Positions 17,219-26,314 of a stretch of 64,000 bases of DNA are shown one piece after another (within the stretch, counting starts at the first letter, position 1; every line of letters starts with the position of its first letter). The stretch is from Embleya hyalina. GTDB lineage: Bacteria; Actinomycetota; Actinomycetes; Streptomycetales; Streptomycetaceae. A model generated the notes under the pieces. That model had not been told where the DNA came from. It searched no databases and was given only the letters and a program-made list of their open reading frames with translations. The DNA lies in assembly GCF_003967355.1 (NCBI RefSeq), contig NZ_BIFH01000041.1, positions 88,483-152,482 on the forward strand. Reading direction: 5' to 3'. The position numbers and the translations under genes were made by a program.

Positions 17219-18664
17219 CTATCGCGCCGGGTCGGTGGGCTCGGCGGGATCGGTGCGCTTCTCCGACGGAACGAAGAAGGCGAGCAGAAGCGGGATGGCG
17301 CTGAGGCCGAAGATCCACCAGAACGTTCCGGAGAACGCCGCGAGTCTGTCCGCCGGCGTGGTCGCCCCGTCGAGCAGGTTCTGCAGGATCACGGCGACGA
17401 CCGCGACGCCGAAGGGCGCCCCGACGCGCTGTACGACGCTGAACGCCGCACTGCCTCGGGGAGCCTCGTCGTGGCTCAGATTCGAGAAGGCGAGGGTCAT
17501 CACGGGGAAGGTGGTGGCGGCGAAACCGAGTCCCTGGGCGAACTGCGCGGCCAGTAGCACCGCCGTTCCGCCGTGGGTGTCCGCCAGGGCGAACGGCACG
17601 GTCCCGATCATGGTCAGCACCACTCCGACGGCGATGACGAAGCGGCTGTCGAACCGTGCCGCGACGTTGCGCACGCCCACGACGAAGAACATCACGCCGA
17701 GTCCCTGCGTGATGAGCAGCAGGCCGGTGTGCAGCACCGTCTCGCCGCGAACTTGCAGGTAGAAGAGGGGAAGCAGGAAGGACAGGGCGTAGGTCGAGAA
17801 CCCGCCCGCGAACGTGATGGCGCTTCCCAGGCCGAAGCTGCGCCGCGTGAACATGCGGACGTCGACGAGAGCGGGACGACGGGCGCGCAGCGAGTGCACC
17901 GTGAAGGCGGCCAGCAGCACGGCACCGACGGCGAGCGGGAGCCAGGCGCCGACGGCGGCGAAGCCGTCCTTTTCGGATATCTCACCGATGCCGTAGGCGA
18001 GGGCGACGACGCCGGGCGTGAGCAGGAGGAAGCCGCGAATGTCGAGCCGGTGGCCGCGCCGTCCGGGGGTCGAGGGCAACAGGACCCGGCCGAGCACGAG
18101 CGCGGCGACGCAGACCGGCACATTGATCAAGAACAGCCAGTACCAGCTCAGCGATTGCAGGATGGCGCCGCCGAGCACCGATCCGAGGATCGGACCGAGG
18201 AGGCCGGGAAGCATGACCGCGGCTGTGGCCTTGTGGATACGTTCCGGGCCGGCTGTCCGCGTGACGATGGTGAGCGTGATCGGCATCACCATGCCACCGC
18301 CGATTCCCTGGACCACCCGAAAGGCGATGAGCTGGGGCAGGGAATCCGCGAGGCCGCACAGGGCCGAGCCGACGAGGAAGGCGCCCACGGCGAACAGCCA
18401 CGCGTTGCGCACGCCGAACCGTTCGGAGAGCCACCCACTCACCGGGATCACCGCTACGAACGCCAGCAGATAGCCCGTCGCGACCCACTGCGTCCGGGCG
18501 ACCGAGGCATGGAACACCCCCTGCAGGTGGTCCAGGGCGATGTTGACGATCGTCGTGTCCAAAAGCGTCGTGAACACTCCGAGGGCCAGGACGAGGCTGA
18601 TGAGGGTCAACCGGCGATCGGTCACCGGCGTCGCGGCCTGCTCGGCCGTCGTTGTCGAGGTCAT
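17219..18664 (-). CDS. DHA2-family multidrug MFS exporter, 481 aa
   Basis: The protein has about 14 transmembrane helices. LISLVLALGVFTTLLDTTIV carries the DHA2 motif D1 (LDxTIVNVA), WVATGYLLAFVAVIPVSGWL is helix 2, and RVVQGIGGGMVMPITLTIV is motif C-like. It would export drugs or metabolites with proton antiport. The ATG at 18664 (MTSTTTAEQAATP) lies 10 nt from a palindrome between it and a divergent TetR gene, so the pair is a classical inducible efflux module. The gene is intact with normal length. Confidence 0.92.
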   Translation of the reverse strand: MTSTTTAEQAATPVTDRRLTLISLVLALGVFTTLLDTTIVNIALDHLQGVFHASVARTQWVATGYLLAFVAVIPVSGWLSERFGVRNAWLFAVGAFLVGSALCGLADSLPQLIAFRVVQGIGGGMVMPITLTIVTRTAGPERIHKATAAVMLPGLLGPILGSVLGGAILQSLSWYWLFLINVPVCVAALVLGRVLLPSTPGRRGHRLDIRGFLLLTPGVVALAYGIGEISEKDGFAAVGAWLPLAVGAVLLAAFTVHSLRARRPALVDVRMFTRRSFGLGSAITFAGGFSTYALSFLLPLFYLQVRGETVLHTGLLLITQGLGVMFFVVGVRNVAARFDSRFVIAVGVVLTMIGTVPFALADTHGGTAVLLAAQFAQGLGFAATTFPVMTLAFSNLSHDEAPRGSAAFSVVQRVGAPFGVAVVAVILQNLLDGATTPADRLAAFSGTFWWIFGLSAIPLLLAFFVPSEKRTDPAEPTDPAR

Positions 18665-18673
18665 AGCGCGCAC

Positions 18674-18693
18674 ACTACACCGTGCAGTGTAGT
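18674..18693. promoter_or_regulatory. TetR operator between exporter and repressor genes
   Basis: ACTACAC-CGTGCA-GTGTAGT is a perfect 7-bp inverted repeat with a 6-nt spacer. A second partial copy (CGGTCGGTGTAGGG) follows about 15 bp on, toward the tetR start. Form and position fit autoregulation by the adjacent TetR protein. Confidence 0.7.
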
Positions 18694-18733
18694 AGCTGCA
18701 CCGGTCGGTGTAGGGTGACCTTCGGAGGTACGG

Positions 18734-19384
18734 ATGAGCACTGTTGGTACGGAGAAGTCGGTGCGCGAGGGGTCCCTGGAGAAGCGGAAGGCGATCCTCG
18801 CCGCCGCGCGGGATCTGTTCGTACGCCAAGGAGTGGACCGCGTCAGCATGGATGCCGTCGCGGCCGGCGCCGAGGTGTCCAAGCGCACCGTGTACGACTA
18901 CTTCGGCGACAAGCGGCGCCTTTTCCTGGCCATCCTCACGGACGCCTCCCAGTCACTGATGGCCACTGCGTGCCGGGCGCTCGACGAGCACCTCCCCGAG
19001 GGCGCGCAGATCACCACGGTGCCGCAACTGGAGAAGGCGTTCACCGCGTTGGCGATCGACCTCGGCACGTCGATCGTGGGCTCCGCCGACTACGCCGCCG
19101 GCTTCGCACTCGTCGCCCAGGAGCGCCTGCGGACGCCGACGACCGAGGACGACATCGCGACGGTGGTGGTGGAGGAGGCGTTCGCGAAACGCATCGCCGA
19201 CTTCGTCGACGCCGGACTCCTGGACACGGACAACCCGCGTCTGGCCGCCGACCACTTCTTCGCCCTGACGATCCTGTTGGCCTACAACCGTCAACCGGTC
19301 CCCGCCAACCCCGCCCCGGACAAGGTCCGTCAGAGCATGATCGACGGGGCCCACGCATTCATCCGGGCGTACGCCACACGTTAG
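18734..19384 (+). CDS. TetR family repressor of the adjacent exporter, 216 aa
   Basis: Residues 16-62 form the helix-turn-helix: KRKAILAAARDLFVRQGVDR, then AAGAEVSKRTVYDYFGDKRR. The C-terminal domain, including FALTILLAYNRQPVPANPAP, is of the TetR_C type found with drug efflux pumps. The ATG at 18734 has GGAGG 5 nt upstream. The divergent arrangement and the operator at 18674 make it the likely repressor of the DHA2 exporter, released by a substrate drug. Confidence 0.92.
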   Translation: MSTVGTEKSVREGSLEKRKAILAAARDLFVRQGVDRVSMDAVAAGAEVSKRTVYDYFGDKRRLFLAILTDASQSLMATACRALDEHLPEGAQITTVPQLEKAFTALAIDLGTSIVGSADYAAGFALVAQERLRTPTTEDDIATVVVEEAFAKRIADFVDAGLLDTDNPRLAADHFFALTILLAYNRQPVPANPAPDKVRQSMIDGAHAFIRAYATR

Positions 19385-19784
19385 GAACGGCGTGACGTTG
19401 CGCTCGGCGGTCCGTCAGGGTGGTGCCGGGCCGGTTCCCGGGCGGCCTCCGGCGGCTTCGGCGACCCGATCGACACCGCCGCCCGTGAACCGATCCGGGG
19501 ACTGCTCCATTGCCGGACTCCGGTCGCCTGCCAGGGTCGACGGGGTCGACCGGGTGCGTCTGCGCCATCCGCACGGCGCCCGCCCGCGGATGGGATACGA
19601 GGGCGGGTCCGGATGCCCGACGACTCGGACCAGGATCTCGCCGACGCGCTCGGGGTGGCCTGCGGCGCGCACGGGACCGCCAAGCGCACACCGTCTCGCC
19701 GACTGTGGGGTCGTCTTCCGCCACGACTTCGGGAATCCGCATCGAGGCTCCGGCCCGGTCCGTGGCGAATCCGCCAGGCCCCAC
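19385..19784. other. Intergenic region, no gene seen
   Basis: Frames are Pro/Arg/Gly-rich with no convincing start or domain before the TetR remnant. Confidence 0.35.
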
Positions 19785-20065
19785 CGCGCCGCGAAGCAGC
19801 GGCGCCGGCCGGCGATTCTCGACGCCGCTGGATCGCTCGGCATCGAACGGAGCGTGCGCGAGGTGGCACTCACGGACATCGCCGCGGGCGTGGGTATGCA
19901 CAAGTCCACGATGCCGCGGTTCTTCGAGACGCGTGAGCAGATCTTCCTCGCGCTCGGCCGAGGGCCGGCAGGAGTGGTCGGCGGCGCTCCGGGCACGGCT
20001 GGGCAATCTGACCGTCGGTGATCCCGCGACGATCCCGGTGACCATCGAAGCCGCGGCCGCGTCCG
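19785..20065 (+). pseudogene. TetR regulator remnant
   Basis: The frame reads QRRRPAILDAAGSLGIERSV, then ALTDIAAGVGMHKSTMPRFF, a TetR helix-turn-helix (TMPRFF where SxYRYF is usual). A one-base shift then gives EGRQEWSAALRARLGNLTVG, which continues the second helix region. The ligand domain is lost. Confidence 0.6.
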
Positions 20066-20264
20066 TCACGTGCGCGCGGACACGCTGGGAGGTGCCGGCC
20101 ACCCTGCCGCTGCGCTACGCGAGCGTCGGCCTGTCGAACGCGGTGGTCACCCACCCCCGTCGCGCTCACGGCCCACCCCAACCCCTTCGGCCCGGCATCG
20201 GCCGTTCCCGCGCGACCCACCACCGCCGCCTCCACCCGGTCGCCCCGAGGCCTCGAAAACCCCG

Positions 20265-20985
20265 CTCCGCGCCCGCCTCGGCGCGAACGAACGCGCCGCG
20301 ATCATGGAGTTGACGAACTCCGGCGAGTTCGCGGAAAACTGCCGCCCGCGCAGATCTGGGCCCGCGAGTTGGACGCCGGCCGCCACCACTGCTCGATCTC
20401 GACGATGTATCGCGTACTGCGCGCCGCCGGCCAGGTCGGCGAACGCCGCCGTCGGGCCACCCACCCCGCCAAAACCGTGCCCGAACCCGTCGCCGACGCC
20501 CCCTCGCAGGTATTCACCTGGGACATCAGCAAAGCGAGGGGTCCGGCGAAAGGCGTGTGGTTCCACGCCTACGTGATCATCGACATCCTCAGCCGATACG
20601 TGGTGGGGCACACCGTCGAAAGGGCCGAATCGGCCGAACGCGCAAGGGAGTTCGTCGCGGACGCCATCGAGCGCAACGGCCTGGTCCCCGAGACCCGAGA
20701 CCGTGCACGCCGACCGCGGCACGTCGACGACCTCGAGGAAGGTCTCCCAACTCCCGATCGACCTCGGGGTCGCCCGGAGTCATTCCAGGCCCAGGGTCTC
20801 CAACGACAACCCCTACAGCGAGGCGAACTTCAGGACCATCCAGTACAAGGGTGACTTTCCGGGCTTCTTCGACTCGCTCGCGCACGCCCGCGAGTGGATC
20901 GAGGTATTCGTGGCCTCCTGCACCCACACTCCGGGATCGGCTACCACACGCCCGCTACTGGAGTACTCGGACGTTTCGGTGGGGC
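20265..20985 (+). pseudogene. IS3-family transposase (OrfB) remnant
   Basis: Pieces of an integrase-core DDE transposase occur in order: ANERAAIMELTNSGEFAE, then (shifted) HHCSISTMYRVLRAAGQVGE, SQVFTWDISKARGPAKGVWF (first catalytic Asp), YVIIDILSRYVVGHTVERAE, then after a frameshift HADRGTSTTSRKVSQLPID (second Asp), HSRPRVSNDNPYSEANFRT (final Glu), and after another shift HSGIGYHTPAT. The second frameshift coincides with a 7-bp tandem duplication at 20688-20701. No OrfA and no terminal repeats were found. Confidence 0.8.
20688..20701 (+). repeat. 7-bp tandem duplication that frameshifts the IS3 transposase
   Basis: CCGAGAC occurs twice in direct succession. Removing one copy restores the expected reading VPETVHADRG across the catalytic aspartate region. 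Confidence 0.8.
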
Positions 20986-21097
20986 GACCAGGTACCGCGG
21001 CGGGGTGAACGTTGCCGGGCGCGGCACTGGCTAACCGGTGCGACGAGCTGCGGTGCCCGGCGTCGTGGCGCGCGTCGAGGGAGGAACCCTCACCGGA

Positions 21098-22984
21098 TCA
21101 CTTCGGCAGCATCCCCCGCAGATGCAGCGCCAGTCGGATTTGCAGCTCTCGATCGGGCTCCCGCCAATCCGCGCCGAGCAAGGAGGCGATGCGGTCCAGC
21201 CGTTGTGTGACGGTGTTGATGTGTACATGCAGCACCGTGCGCGTCCGCGCCAGACTGCGCCCCGAGTCGAAATACGCCGCGGCAGTTCGGGTCAACTCCG
21301 CGCCGCGTGTGGCGTCGTAGTCCAGCAGCGGGCCCAGGGTCGCGTGGACGATGCCGGCGATGTCCTTCGTATCCGCCAAGAGCACGCCCAGGAAGCCGAG
21401 TTCGTCAGCCGAGGCGCCCTCCCCGGAGCGGCCGAGCGCGCGCAGAGCCGCGACACAGCGGCCGGCCTCGGCGTACCGATCGGGAATCGCGTCCGGGTCC
21501 GGTGCCGGACCGGCGGCCCCCGCCGTCGCGGGGCGCCCGAGCGCATGGCCGATCTCCGTCGCCGCGCGCCGCGCGCTCGCCGAAGGGTCCGTCTCGGGAA
21601 GCAGCAGGACCACGCCTCCGTCGATCTCGCCCGCCATGCCTCCGGATGTCGCGGCCAAGTGCCAAGCCGCCGAAGCCACTCGCGAACGGTCGGCGCCGGG
21701 GACCTGGACCACCACGACGACGTGCGGCCGGTTCAGGTCCGCACCGAATCGTGCCGCCCGGTCACCGATCGCCCTCCGGTCCCGCGACGGGGCCGCAAGG
21801 ATGTCGCGTACCAGCTCCCCCGCGAGCCGGTGCTCGGCCTCGTCCGCCGAGCGTCGGAAGAACAGGAGTAGCGCGACGATCATCGCCGCGCGCTCCAGAG
21901 TGCGCATGTCCGAAGCCGTCGAGTCGGGCGGGTTGCTCTCGCCGCGACGCACCAGTACGCCGAACCACTCGGTGCCGGCCGCAACCGGTACTACGTCGAC
22001 GTTGCCGACCCGGGCCCCGCGCCCGGTGGCCAGCGCTTGCACGCGGGCTGCCGCGAAATCGGGGTCGGTGGCGTCCGTGGCGCTTCCGGCGTCGGGGCCG
22101 AGCAGCACGGACGCGTCACCGCCGACGAGTTCCCCCACCGCTCGGACGACGTCGTCCACCCCGGCGCCCGCGAGGACGAGCCCGGTGAACCGGTCGTGGG
22201 CGGCGGCGGCGCGTTCGATCGAAGCGCTGTGTGCCCGGGCTCCGGCATGCGCGTCGGCCAGCTCGGCGATCGCGGACCGTGTTTCGGCGAGCAGATTCGC
22301 GTTGTCGATGGCGACGGACGCGTGGGCTGCGAGCGCGGTCAACAGTGACACTTCACCCGGACGGAACACTCGCGGACGACGGTCGGAGGCCCACAGCACC
22401 CCGATCACCGTGTCGTCGACGACGAGTGGCACCGCGAGCATGGCGACGAGCCCCTCGTCGCCGACTCCCTCGTCAAGACGAGAGGTATGCCGAAAACCGA
22501 TGTCGGCGAAGTAGTCGGCAGTAACGAACGGGGTGCCGCGTTCGGCGACCAGGCCTCCGATACAATCCCCGATCGCCATGCGCAGTTGCCGGAACCGCGG
22601 TGACACGGCGCCCGCGGTCACCCGGACATACGTGTCGCCCGCGTCCGTGTCTTGCAGTGACAAGTACGCGGTGTCCGAGCCGAGAAGCGAGCGCGCCCGG
22701 TGCACGATCGCGGACAGCACCGCGTCAACGTCCCGCAGCGCGGCCAGGTCGCCGATGGTGTCGTTGAGGGCGGCGAGTTCGGCTTCGCGGCGGCGGTGCT
22801 CCCGAAGGGCGTCGCGAAGCCGCATCGCGGTCGCATATGCGGCGTCGACCTCGGTGAGCAGAGCAGGGCTGATGCCGGCGGCGCGGACACTGTCGACGAC
22901 GGCCTCGAACTCTGCCGCCGGCGCTTCGTCGTGCAGGAGGGTGAGCAGACCGCGCACGGCGGCCGTCGCCGTAAGAGCGTCCAT
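21098..22984 (-). CDS. GAF-domain PucR/CdaR-type transcriptional regulator, 628 aa
   Basis: Residues 1-70 are a helical N-terminal region. A GAF sensor follows (about 85-240: DVDAVLSAIVHRARSLLGSD ... VPLVVDDTVIGVLWASDRR, ending ALAAHASVAIDNANLL). A central region is of the CdaR GGDEF-like type. The C-terminal PucR helix-turn-helix lies at about 560-628: ELTRTAAAYFDSGRSLARTR, then HVHINTVTQRLDRIASLLG. The family senses small metabolites and activates catabolic genes. It diverges from the CoA-transferase genes at 23195, its likely targets. No strong ribosome binding site precedes the ATG at 22984; an in-frame ATG at 23044 would add 20 residues. Confidence 0.88.
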   Translation of the reverse strand: MDALTATAAVRGLLTLLHDEAPAAEFEAVVDSVRAAGISPALLTEVDAAYATAMRLRDALREHRRREAELAALNDTIGDLAALRDVDAVLSAIVHRARSLLGSDTAYLSLQDTDAGDTYVRVTAGAVSPRFRQLRMAIGDCIGGLVAERGTPFVTADYFADIGFRHTSRLDEGVGDEGLVAMLAVPLVVDDTVIGVLWASDRRPRVFRPGEVSLLTALAAHASVAIDNANLLAETRSAIAELADAHAGARAHSASIERAAAAHDRFTGLVLAGAGVDDVVRAVGELVGGDASVLLGPDAGSATDATDPDFAAARVQALATGRGARVGNVDVVPVAAGTEWFGVLVRRGESNPPDSTASDMRTLERAAMIVALLLFFRRSADEAEHRLAGELVRDILAAPSRDRRAIGDRAARFGADLNRPHVVVVVQVPGADRSRVASAAWHLAATSGGMAGEIDGGVVLLLPETDPSASARRAATEIGHALGRPATAGAAGPAPDPDAIPDRYAEAGRCVAALRALGRSGEGASADELGFLGVLLADTKDIAGIVHATLGPLLDYDATRGAELTRTAAAYFDSGRSLARTRTVLHVHINTVTQRLDRIASLLGADWREPDRELQIRLALHLRGMLPK

Positions 22985-23194
22985 CGGGTGATTATGCACA
23001 TGAATACCCCGGGAGTCTTCAACCGCTGCGATCGGCATGCGCAAGCGCTCGGCTCCCGCCCCCTGCAGGGCACCTCGGGATCACGCCGAGTAGTCCGCCG
23101 CTCCGGCATGGCGGTTTCACCCATCACATCGCCACAGGGTGTGGTTCTCTCATACATATCCGCATCGGCGTCGTGGCCCTACCGTCTTCGAACC

Positions 23195-23965
23195 ATGGAC
23201 AAGACATGGGCATCCGCCGCCGAGGCAGTCGCCGACATCCCCGACGGCGCGACCGTCGCGGTCGGGGGATTCGGACTGTGCGGCATCCCGCACGACCTGA
23301 TCCACGCACTACTGGCTTGCGGAACGGGGGGACTGCGTGTGGTCTCGAACAACTGCGGCGTCGATGACGGCGGTCTGGGCATGCTGCTGGCCGCACGGCG
23401 GATCGCTCGGATGACGTCGAGCTACGTCGGGGAAAACAAGGAGTTCGCGCGCCAGTATCTGGAGGGCGAGCTGGAAGTGGAACTCGTCCCGCAGGGAACG
23501 CTGGCCGAACGACTCCGGGCGGGCGGCGCAGGCATCCCGGCGTTCTACACGCCTGCGGGGGTGGGCACAGCTGTCGCGGAGGGCGGACTGCCGTGGCGGT
23601 ACTCCGCGGACGGAACGGTGGAGGTCGCCTCGCCGGTCCGGGAAACCCGCCTCTTCGACGGCGCGGAATATGTGCTCGAGGAATCCGTCACGACGGACTT
23701 CGCGCTGGTGCGCGCGGCGGTCGGCGACACCCATGGCAACCTCGTATTCCACTCCTCCGCCCGGAACTTCAATCCGCTGGTGGCCGTCGCCGGGCGTATC
23801 ACCCTGGCCGAGGTCGAGGAACTGGTCCCTGCGGGTGCGTTGGACCCCGATCACGTGCACCTTCCCGGTGTCTTCGTCCAGCGTGTGGTTGTGGTCGCCG
23901 ATCCGGGCCTGAAGCGCATCGAGAAGCGCACCACCGCGCTTGCGACCACCCAGGCAGGGAACTGA
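23195..23965 (+). CDS. 3-oxoacid CoA-transferase, subunit A, 256 aa
   Basis: [20 protein letters not shown] is the family-I CoA-transferase A-subunit motif; [18 protein letters not shown] and [20 protein letters not shown] follow, as in succinyl-CoA:3-ketoacid and 3-oxoadipate CoA-transferases. With subunit B it moves CoA from succinyl-CoA to a beta-keto acid such as acetoacetate or 3-oxoadipate. The ATG at 23195 lacks a clear ribosome binding site and may be leaderless. It lies divergent to the PucR-type regulator and 1 nt before subunit B. Substrate cannot be told from sequence. Confidence 0.9.
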   Translation: MDKTWASAAEAVADIPDGATVAVGGFGLCGIPHDLIHALLACGTGGLRVVSNNCGVDDGGLGMLLAARRIARMTSSYVGENKEFARQYLEGELEVELVPQGTLAERLRAGGAGIPAFYTPAGVGTAVAEGGLPWRYSADGTVEVASPVRETRLFDGAEYVLEESVTTDFALVRAAVGDTHGNLVFHSSARNFNPLVAVAGRITLAEVEELVPAGALDPDHVHLPGVFVQRVVVVADPGLKRIEKRTTALATTQAGN

Positions 23966-23966
23966 C

Positions 23967-24650
23967 ATGGCACGCACCCGCGAACAGATGGCCGCCCGAG
24001 CGGCACGCGAGTTGGCCCCGGGCAGCTACGTCAACCTGGGCATCGGGCTGCCGACGCTCATCCCCGACCACCTGCCGCCCGGCGTCGACGTCGTACTGCA
24101 AAGCGAGAACGGGATCCTGGGCGTCGGCCCATACCCGGAGGAGGACCGTGTCGACCCCGACCTGATCAACGCGGGCAAGGAGACGGTGACGACCCTGCCC
24201 GGCGCGTCCTTCTTCGACTCGGCGCTGTCGTTCGCGATGATCCGCGGCGGCCACATCGATACCGCGGTCCTCGGCGGCATGCAGGTCTCGGCGACGGGGG
24301 ATTTGGCGAACTGGACGGTGCCCGGACACATGGTCAAGGGGATGGGCGGCGCGATGGACCTCGTGCACGGCGCTCGCCGCGTCATCGTCGTCATGGAGCA
24401 CACCACGCGCGACGGGCGACCCAAACTTGTGCGGCGATGCACCCTGCCGCTCACCGGACGCGCTGTGGTGCACCGGGTGATCACCGACCTCGCCGTCGTC
24501 GACGTGACCCACTTCGGCCTGCTTTTGGTGGAGACGGCCCCGGGAGTCACCGTAGCCGAGGTCGTCGCAAGCACCGACGCACCCCTGACGATCGCCCGCG
24601 GCATGATCCGGCCGAACGCGCTCCCTGACGTATGGCTTCCGGAGCCTTGA
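23967..24650 (+). CDS. 3-oxoacid CoA-transferase, subunit B, 227 aa
   Basis: It contains the catalytic glutamate motif [18 protein letters not shown] (about residues 45-62), plus [40 protein letters not shown] and [20 protein letters not shown], all diagnostic. The glutamate forms the covalent CoA-thioester intermediate. The ATG at 23967 is 1 nt after the subunit A stop, with AGGGA upstream inside subunit A, so the two are translationally coupled. Full length and intact. Confidence 0.92.
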   Translation: MARTREQMAARAARELAPGSYVNLGIGLPTLIPDHLPPGVDVVLQSENGILGVGPYPEEDRVDPDLINAGKETVTTLPGASFFDSALSFAMIRGGHIDTAVLGGMQVSATGDLANWTVPGHMVKGMGGAMDLVHGARRVIVVMEHTTRDGRPKLVRRCTLPLTGRAVVHRVITDLAVVDVTHFGLLLVETAPGVTVAEVVASTDAPLTIARGMIRPNALPDVWLPEP

Positions 24651-24924
24651 CGACGATGCCGGCACCACGGCAGGGTTCCCGGCCGGACACGCCGTCGATC
24701 CGGCACACGCGAGGGCGACGGCGCGGTTCGGAAGCCGGCGGTGCGCGCGAAGGGCCTTGTGGCCGGAACACCGGCTCGCCGAGGTGACCGGGCGCGCCGC
24801 CGGTGGACCGGGTGTACGCGGCGGCGGGGCTGCCGGGCCGGGCGCCGCCGTCGGTGTTCGCCCTTCGCGGCCCGTACGAGGACGTCGCGGTGGTGCCTCC
24901 CGGCGAGACCCGCTGAGATCCGAC
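24651..24924. other. Intergenic region with a possible C-terminal coding remnant
   Basis: A plus-strand frame at about 24803-24916 reads VYAAAGLPGRAPPSVFALRG, then PYEDVAVVPPGETR and a stop. It looks like the tail of a lost protein. Nothing else is seen. Confidence 0.3.
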
Positions 24925-24942
24925 TGATACCAACTGGGATCA
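24925..24942. promoter_or_regulatory. Imperfect palindrome upstream of the GntR gene
   Basis: TGATACC-AACT-GGGATCA is a 7-bp inverted repeat with one mismatch and a 4-nt spacer, ending 19 bp before the gntR start. It may be an autoregulatory site. Confidence 0.45.
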
Positions 24943-24961
24943 TCATCGTTAGGATGGGCAG

Positions 24962-25675
24962 GTGAAGTATCTGCCGGCCATCCTCAGCACCGATCACGCC
25001 GACTCGAATGCCACGGAGCGCGCTTACCTGGCGATCAAGCGGCAGATCATCGAGCTCGAGCTGCGACCCGGCGCACACGTCACCAAGACCGACCTTTCGC
25101 GCCTGGCGAGTGTGGGCACCATGCCCGTCCGGGAAGCGCTGACCCGTCTCCAGCGCGACGGCTTGGTCCAGGCGCTGCCCCGATCGGGGTATCGCATCCT
25201 GCCGGTGACCCTGAAGGGCACCCGGGACCTGTGCGCGTTCCGGCAGCTCCTGGAGACCGAGGCCGCGGGCCTGGCCGCGGAGCACGGTTGTCCGGAGTCG
25301 AGCCTGGCCCGCCTGGAGGAACTGCTGGGCGCATCCTACGAGTTGGGCGACAGGGCCGGCGTCGACGACTTCTTGCGGGCCAATTTCGAGTTCGACGCCA
25401 TCATCGCCAACTGCTGCGGCAACGACATGCTGGCCCAGTCGATCGTCCGTGCCTTCGACGAGTTGGAACGCGTCCTGCGGATCACCTTGAAGTCGCTGCC
25501 GTTCTCGGCAACGGCCGCACACCAGCGGCGCGCCGTTCTGGAGGCCATCCGCGAGCGCAACCCCGCCGCCGCCCGCGCGGCCATGAGCGCCCGTACGCGG
25601 ACCTCGCAGGAGCACATCATCGGCGCGCTCCTGTCCAGCGATTCCATCACCGGGGCCAGTATCCAGGTGTCCTGA
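24962..25675 (+). CDS. GntR family regulator, FCD subfamily, 237 aa
   Basis: The N-terminal winged helix-turn-helix reads RAYLAIKRQIIELELRPGAH, then LASVGTMPVREALTRLQRDG and LVQALPRSGYRILPV (residues 20-85). The C-terminal FCD all-helical domain has the metal/ligand-binding pattern around RANFEFDAIIANCCGNDML and AHQRRAVLEAIRERNPAAAR. FCD regulators bind organic acids and control catabolic operons. The GTG at 24962 is the only sensible start; the ribosome binding site is weak (AGGAT). It is the first gene of a plus-strand run that leads to the hydantoinase-type operon and is its best candidate regulator. Confidence 0.9.
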   Translation: MKYLPAILSTDHADSNATERAYLAIKRQIIELELRPGAHVTKTDLSRLASVGTMPVREALTRLQRDGLVQALPRSGYRILPVTLKGTRDLCAFRQLLETEAAGLAAEHGCPESSLARLEELLGASYELGDRAGVDDFLRANFEFDAIIANCCGNDMLAQSIVRAFDELERVLRITLKSLPFSATAAHQRRAVLEAIRERNPAAARAAMSARTRTSQEHIIGALLSSDSITGASIQVS

Positions 25676-25714
25676 CGAGTGACGACGAGTTCCCCCCCAG
25701 ACGTTCCGGAACCG

Positions 25715-25791
25715 TTGACAGAAGGTTTCCCCAGTGGTGAACTGAGATCTCAGCAAGAGAACTAGCGATCTCAGTATTCGACTCTGAGATG
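25715..25791 (+). promoter_or_regulatory. Promoter region with repeated TGAGAT operator half-sites
   Basis: A TTGACA (-35 form) lies at 25715-25720. Downstream is a 12-bp palindrome CTGAGATCTCAG (25742-25753), then GATCTCA (25767-25773) and TGAGATG (25785-25791) separated by 11 bp. The same GATCTCA-N11-TGAGAT arrangement recurs at 27527 upstream of hyuA, so one regulator probably controls both promoters. Confidence 0.6.
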
Positions 25792-25819
25792 TCCGCTCAC
25801 TACGTGCAGCGAGACCGCC

Positions 25820-26251
25820 ATGAACACCAGCACGCTCCACCCCCCGATCCGCACCTTCGAGCTACCGCCCTCGCGCTCGGCGGTGCCTCGGATACGGCAC
25901 CGCCTGGCCGGGGTCCTCTCCGAATGGGGGCTCCCCGCGGACGGGGACCTCATCTACGCCCTGGGTCTGATCGCCACCGAACTGGTCACCAACGCCGTCA
26001 CGCACGCGGGAATGCGCACTCCGAGCATCCGCGTCACGCTCGGCATCGGCGACGGCGGGGTGCTCCGGCTCGGGGTCCGCGACAACCACACCACGTGTCC
26101 GAGGCGCATCACCGCTTCCCATGACGCCACCTGCGGCCGGGGCACGGCGATCGTCGACCTTCTCCTCAGGGAGCGAGGCGGACGTCTGACGACCGAACCG
26201 CATCCGGGCGGCAAGACCGTCTGGGCCGAATTGCCGGACACGTTCAGGTGA
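25820..26251 (+). CDS. RsbW-like anti-sigma/ATPase (HATPase domain) protein, 143 aa
   Basis: A compact GHKL ATPase: N-box IYALGLIATELVTNAVTHAG (residues 55-75), G1-like LRLGVRDNHTTCPRRIT, and G2 CGRGTAIVDLLLRERGGRL. Small proteins of this type are serine kinases or anti-sigma factors in actinomycete partner-switching, acting on STAS anti-sigma antagonists. The ATG at 25820 begins MNTSTLHPPIRTFELPPSRS. It lies behind the TGAGAT operator cluster and ahead of the aminotransferase, 63 nt apart, so it could share a transcript with it. No sigma factor is adjacent. Confidence 0.85.
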   Translation: MNTSTLHPPIRTFELPPSRSAVPRIRHRLAGVLSEWGLPADGDLIYALGLIATELVTNAVTHAGMRTPSIRVTLGIGDGGVLRLGVRDNHTTCPRRITASHDATCGRGTAIVDLLLRERGGRLTTEPHPGGKTVWAELPDTFR

Positions 26252-26314
26252 GCCGGCCGGCCCCGACAGAGCGGCGCCCGTTGCGGCCGTTCCATGCCTC
26301 CGAAGGGAATCACC

